Below, piece after piece: positions 62,800 to 64,000 of a DNA stretch of 64,000 nucleotides. Made by a program: the position numbers and the translations under genes. The DNA comes from Acidobacteriota bacterium (GTDB lineage: Bacteria; Acidobacteriota; Thermoanaerobaculia; Multivoradales; Multivoraceae): contig JAJCXN010000051.1 in the NCBI GenBank assembly GCA_029263415.1, positions 62,001 through 126,000 of the forward strand, in the 5' to 3' direction. The notes under the pieces are model-generated. The model had not been told where the DNA came from and searched no databases. It was given only the letters and a program-made list of their open reading frames with translations. The stretch's first letter is position 1, and each line of letters starts with the position of its first letter.

Positions 62800-63998
62800 A
62801 CCGGTCCGCTCTGCTCGGCTTCACGCTCGCGCTCTTCCAGCCGCTCTAGTTGATCGCGCCCAGACTCGTACTGGCGTGGCCATTCCACCCCTCGGTAGCC
62901 GAGCTCCGCCGCTGCGCGCTGGGTCCAGTTCGGGCTCCACAAGTGCGTGCGCGCGATCAAGCAGAGGTCCGCGCGACCGGACGCGATGATGCTGTTGCAG
63001 TGATCCGGCTCATAGATATTGCCGACCGCCATGGTCGTAATCCCCGACTCGAGCCGTGCCCGCTCGGCAAAGGGCACCTGATACATCCGCCCGTACACTG
63101 GCTTTTGATCCGGCGTGACCTGCCCTGTGGAAACATCCACAGCATCCACATCGTGGTGCTTGAGCATCGTAGAAATCGCCACCGTGTCTTCAATGTCGAT
63201 GCCATCGGGCACCCAGTCAGCAGCGGAGATGCGCACCGACAGCGGCTTGTTCGGGGACCACACCTCGCGCACCGCGTCGATCACCTCAAGCGGATAGCGC
63301 ATCCGGTTCTCCAGCGTGCCGCCATAGGCATCCTGGCGGGTATTAGTGATCGGGGAGATGAAGCTCGACAGTAGATAGCCATGAGCGCAGTGCACCTCCA
63401 CCATGTCAATCCCGAGCGCGTCAGCCCGCTTGGCTGCCGCAACAAAGTCGCCCCGCACGCGCTTCATGTCATCGCGAGTCATTTCGATGGGAACTTGGTT
63501 CTCGCTCGACCAGGGATTTGGCGAAGGGCCATAGATGGGCCAGTTGCCTTGGGCCAACGGGCGGTCCATGCCCTCCCACGCGACCCTGGTCGACCCTTTG
63601 CGTCCCGCATGGCCCAACTGCATCGCGATACGCGCCGGACTGCGATCATGGACAAACTCCACAATCGGCCGCCAAGCGTCCAGGTTCTCGTCGCAATAGA
63701 TCCCGGCGCACCCCGGTGTGATGCGCGCGTCAGCGGACACGCAGGTCATCTCAGTGAACAAGAGGCCGGCGCCACCTAGAGCGCGGGCGCCGAAGTGCAC
63801 CAGGTGGAAGTCATCGACGTTGCCATCGATGGCGCTGTACATCGCCATCGGCGAACAGGCGACCCGGTTGGGTAGTTGCATGTCCCGCAGGGCCAGGGGA
63901 AGGAACATCGGCGGTACCGGTAGCTGCGAACGTGAGCCGGTCTCCTTTTCTTCGAGCCAGAACTCGAACTCTTCTAAGTACTTTGAATCGCGCAATCT
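62796..63998 (-). CDS. old yellow enzyme domain, probable C-terminal half of a salicylyl-CoA 5-hydroxylase or 2-aminobenzoyl-CoA monooxygenase/reductase (partial)
   Basis: The frame remains open to the right edge of the window, and the apparent TTG start at 63995 is unsupported. About 400 residues are visible. After a linker (KYLEEFEFWLEEKETG) the OYE barrel begins MFLPLALRDMQLPNRVACSP, then IAMQLGHAGRKGSTRVAWEG, DMVEVHCAHGYLLSSFISP and LRPLEVIDAVREVW-like segments. The linker and barrel resemble the C-terminal half of the fused monooxygenase/OYE enzymes that hydroxylate salicylyl-CoA or convert 2-aminobenzoyl-CoA. That comparison is from memory. The FAD monooxygenase half would lie outside the window. 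Confidence 0.85.
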   Translation of the reverse strand, partial: RLRDSKYLEEFEFWLEEKETGSRSQLPVPPMFLPLALRDMQLPNRVACSPMAMYSAIDGNVDDFHLVHFGARALGGAGLLFTEMTCVSADARITPGCAGIYCDENLDAWRPIVEFVHDRSPARIAMQLGHAGRKGSTRVAWEGMDRPLAQGNWPIYGPSPNPWSSENQVPIEMTRDDMKRVRGDFVAAAKRADALGIDMVEVHCAHGYLLSSFISPITNTRQDAYGGTLENRMRYPLEVIDAVREVWSPNKPLSVRISAADWVPDGIDIEDTVAISTMLKHHDVDAVDVSTGQVTPDQKPVYGRMYQVPFAERARLESGITTMAVGNIYEPDHCNSIIASGRADLCLIARTHLWSPNWTQRAAAELGYRGVEWPRQYESGRDQLERLEEREREAEQSGPV

Positions 63999-64000
63999 GA

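Noticed and set aside
62779-62808. Three ACCGGT sites 9 bases apart at the start of the SDR gene, considered as a regulatory repeat.
   Set aside because: They lie in coding sequence and encode a Thr-Gly-Val repeat in a non-conserved N-terminus; the simplest reading is low-complexity coding DNA.

Overview
The window is gene-dense, high-GC (roughly 60% by eye) chromosomal DNA with no rRNA, tRNA, CRISPR array, plasmid or phage genes that I could see. It looks like an aerobic, heterotrophic diderm bacterium. The evidence is a TonB-dependent outer-membrane receptor, lipoprotein signals, multihaem c-type cytochromes, VWA and FG-GAP surface proteins, catalase-peroxidase, a class II photolyase, a Baeyer-Villiger monooxygenase, an F420-type LLM oxidoreductase, and acyl-CoA and aromatic-CoA catabolism. 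A proteobacterial or myxococcal-type lineage fits, but I cannot place it more precisely from the sequence.

Layout. 1-2731: the tail of an unknown gene, then a GMC oxidoreductase with a gluconate-dehydrogenase-subunit-3-like partner. 2748-6295: a ZnuD-like TonB receptor, a small His/Cys-rich protein and a membrane-tethered SRPBCC protein. 6401-9000: two translationally coupled amidohydrolases, one of which has lost its metal ligands. About 9240-9830: a decayed 5'-nucleotidase. 9971-14140: an ATP-grasp-like protein, a YtcJ-type amidohydrolase lipoprotein, and an ArsR regulator with an SRPBCC partner behind a double operator. 14137-16467: a secreted subtilisin. 16626-20407: a galactose operon of galK, a sodium/sugar symporter and a nucleotidyltransferase. 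20431-25058: YghU, enoyl-CoA hydratase and LLM genes, with a Baeyer-Villiger monooxygenase diverging from them. 25140-25234: a MITE-like inverted repeat. 25230-33627: a seven-haem TPR cytochrome, a kinase-like phosphotransferase, a photolyase, furA-like/katG and a DUF3667 membrane protein. 33965-42300: a GST, a surface-glycan cluster (GT2, AsnB, GT-C, two methyltransferases), and then a graveyard holding a deleted second copy of the GST and a truncated SDR.

42348-53228 is the most unusual part. It is a tight four-gene minus-strand operon: a TPR lipoprotein, a 1275-residue FG-GAP/VWA protein, a 1359-residue protein joining five c-haem motifs to a VWA domain, and an FG-GAP/ASPIC-UnbV protein. 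The two giants share a Trp-rich, Leu-rich C-terminal anchor. I know of no named system with this composition, and it is my main candidate for an undescribed surface redox or adhesion apparatus.

53447-55754 holds a second GMC/subunit-3 pair. 56007-58726 holds an SDR, a CPBP-family membrane protease and a creatininase-family enzyme. 58759 to the right edge is an aromatic-acid CoA catabolic cluster: a benzoate-CoA-ligase-type enzyme, RidA, enoyl-CoA hydratase, SDR, and the old-yellow-enzyme half of what is probably a salicylyl-CoA or 2-aminobenzoyl-CoA monooxygenase/reductase fusion running off the window. A 63-nt cruciform-forming hairpin divides this cluster. Function assignments rest on motifs read by eye; no database search was possible.
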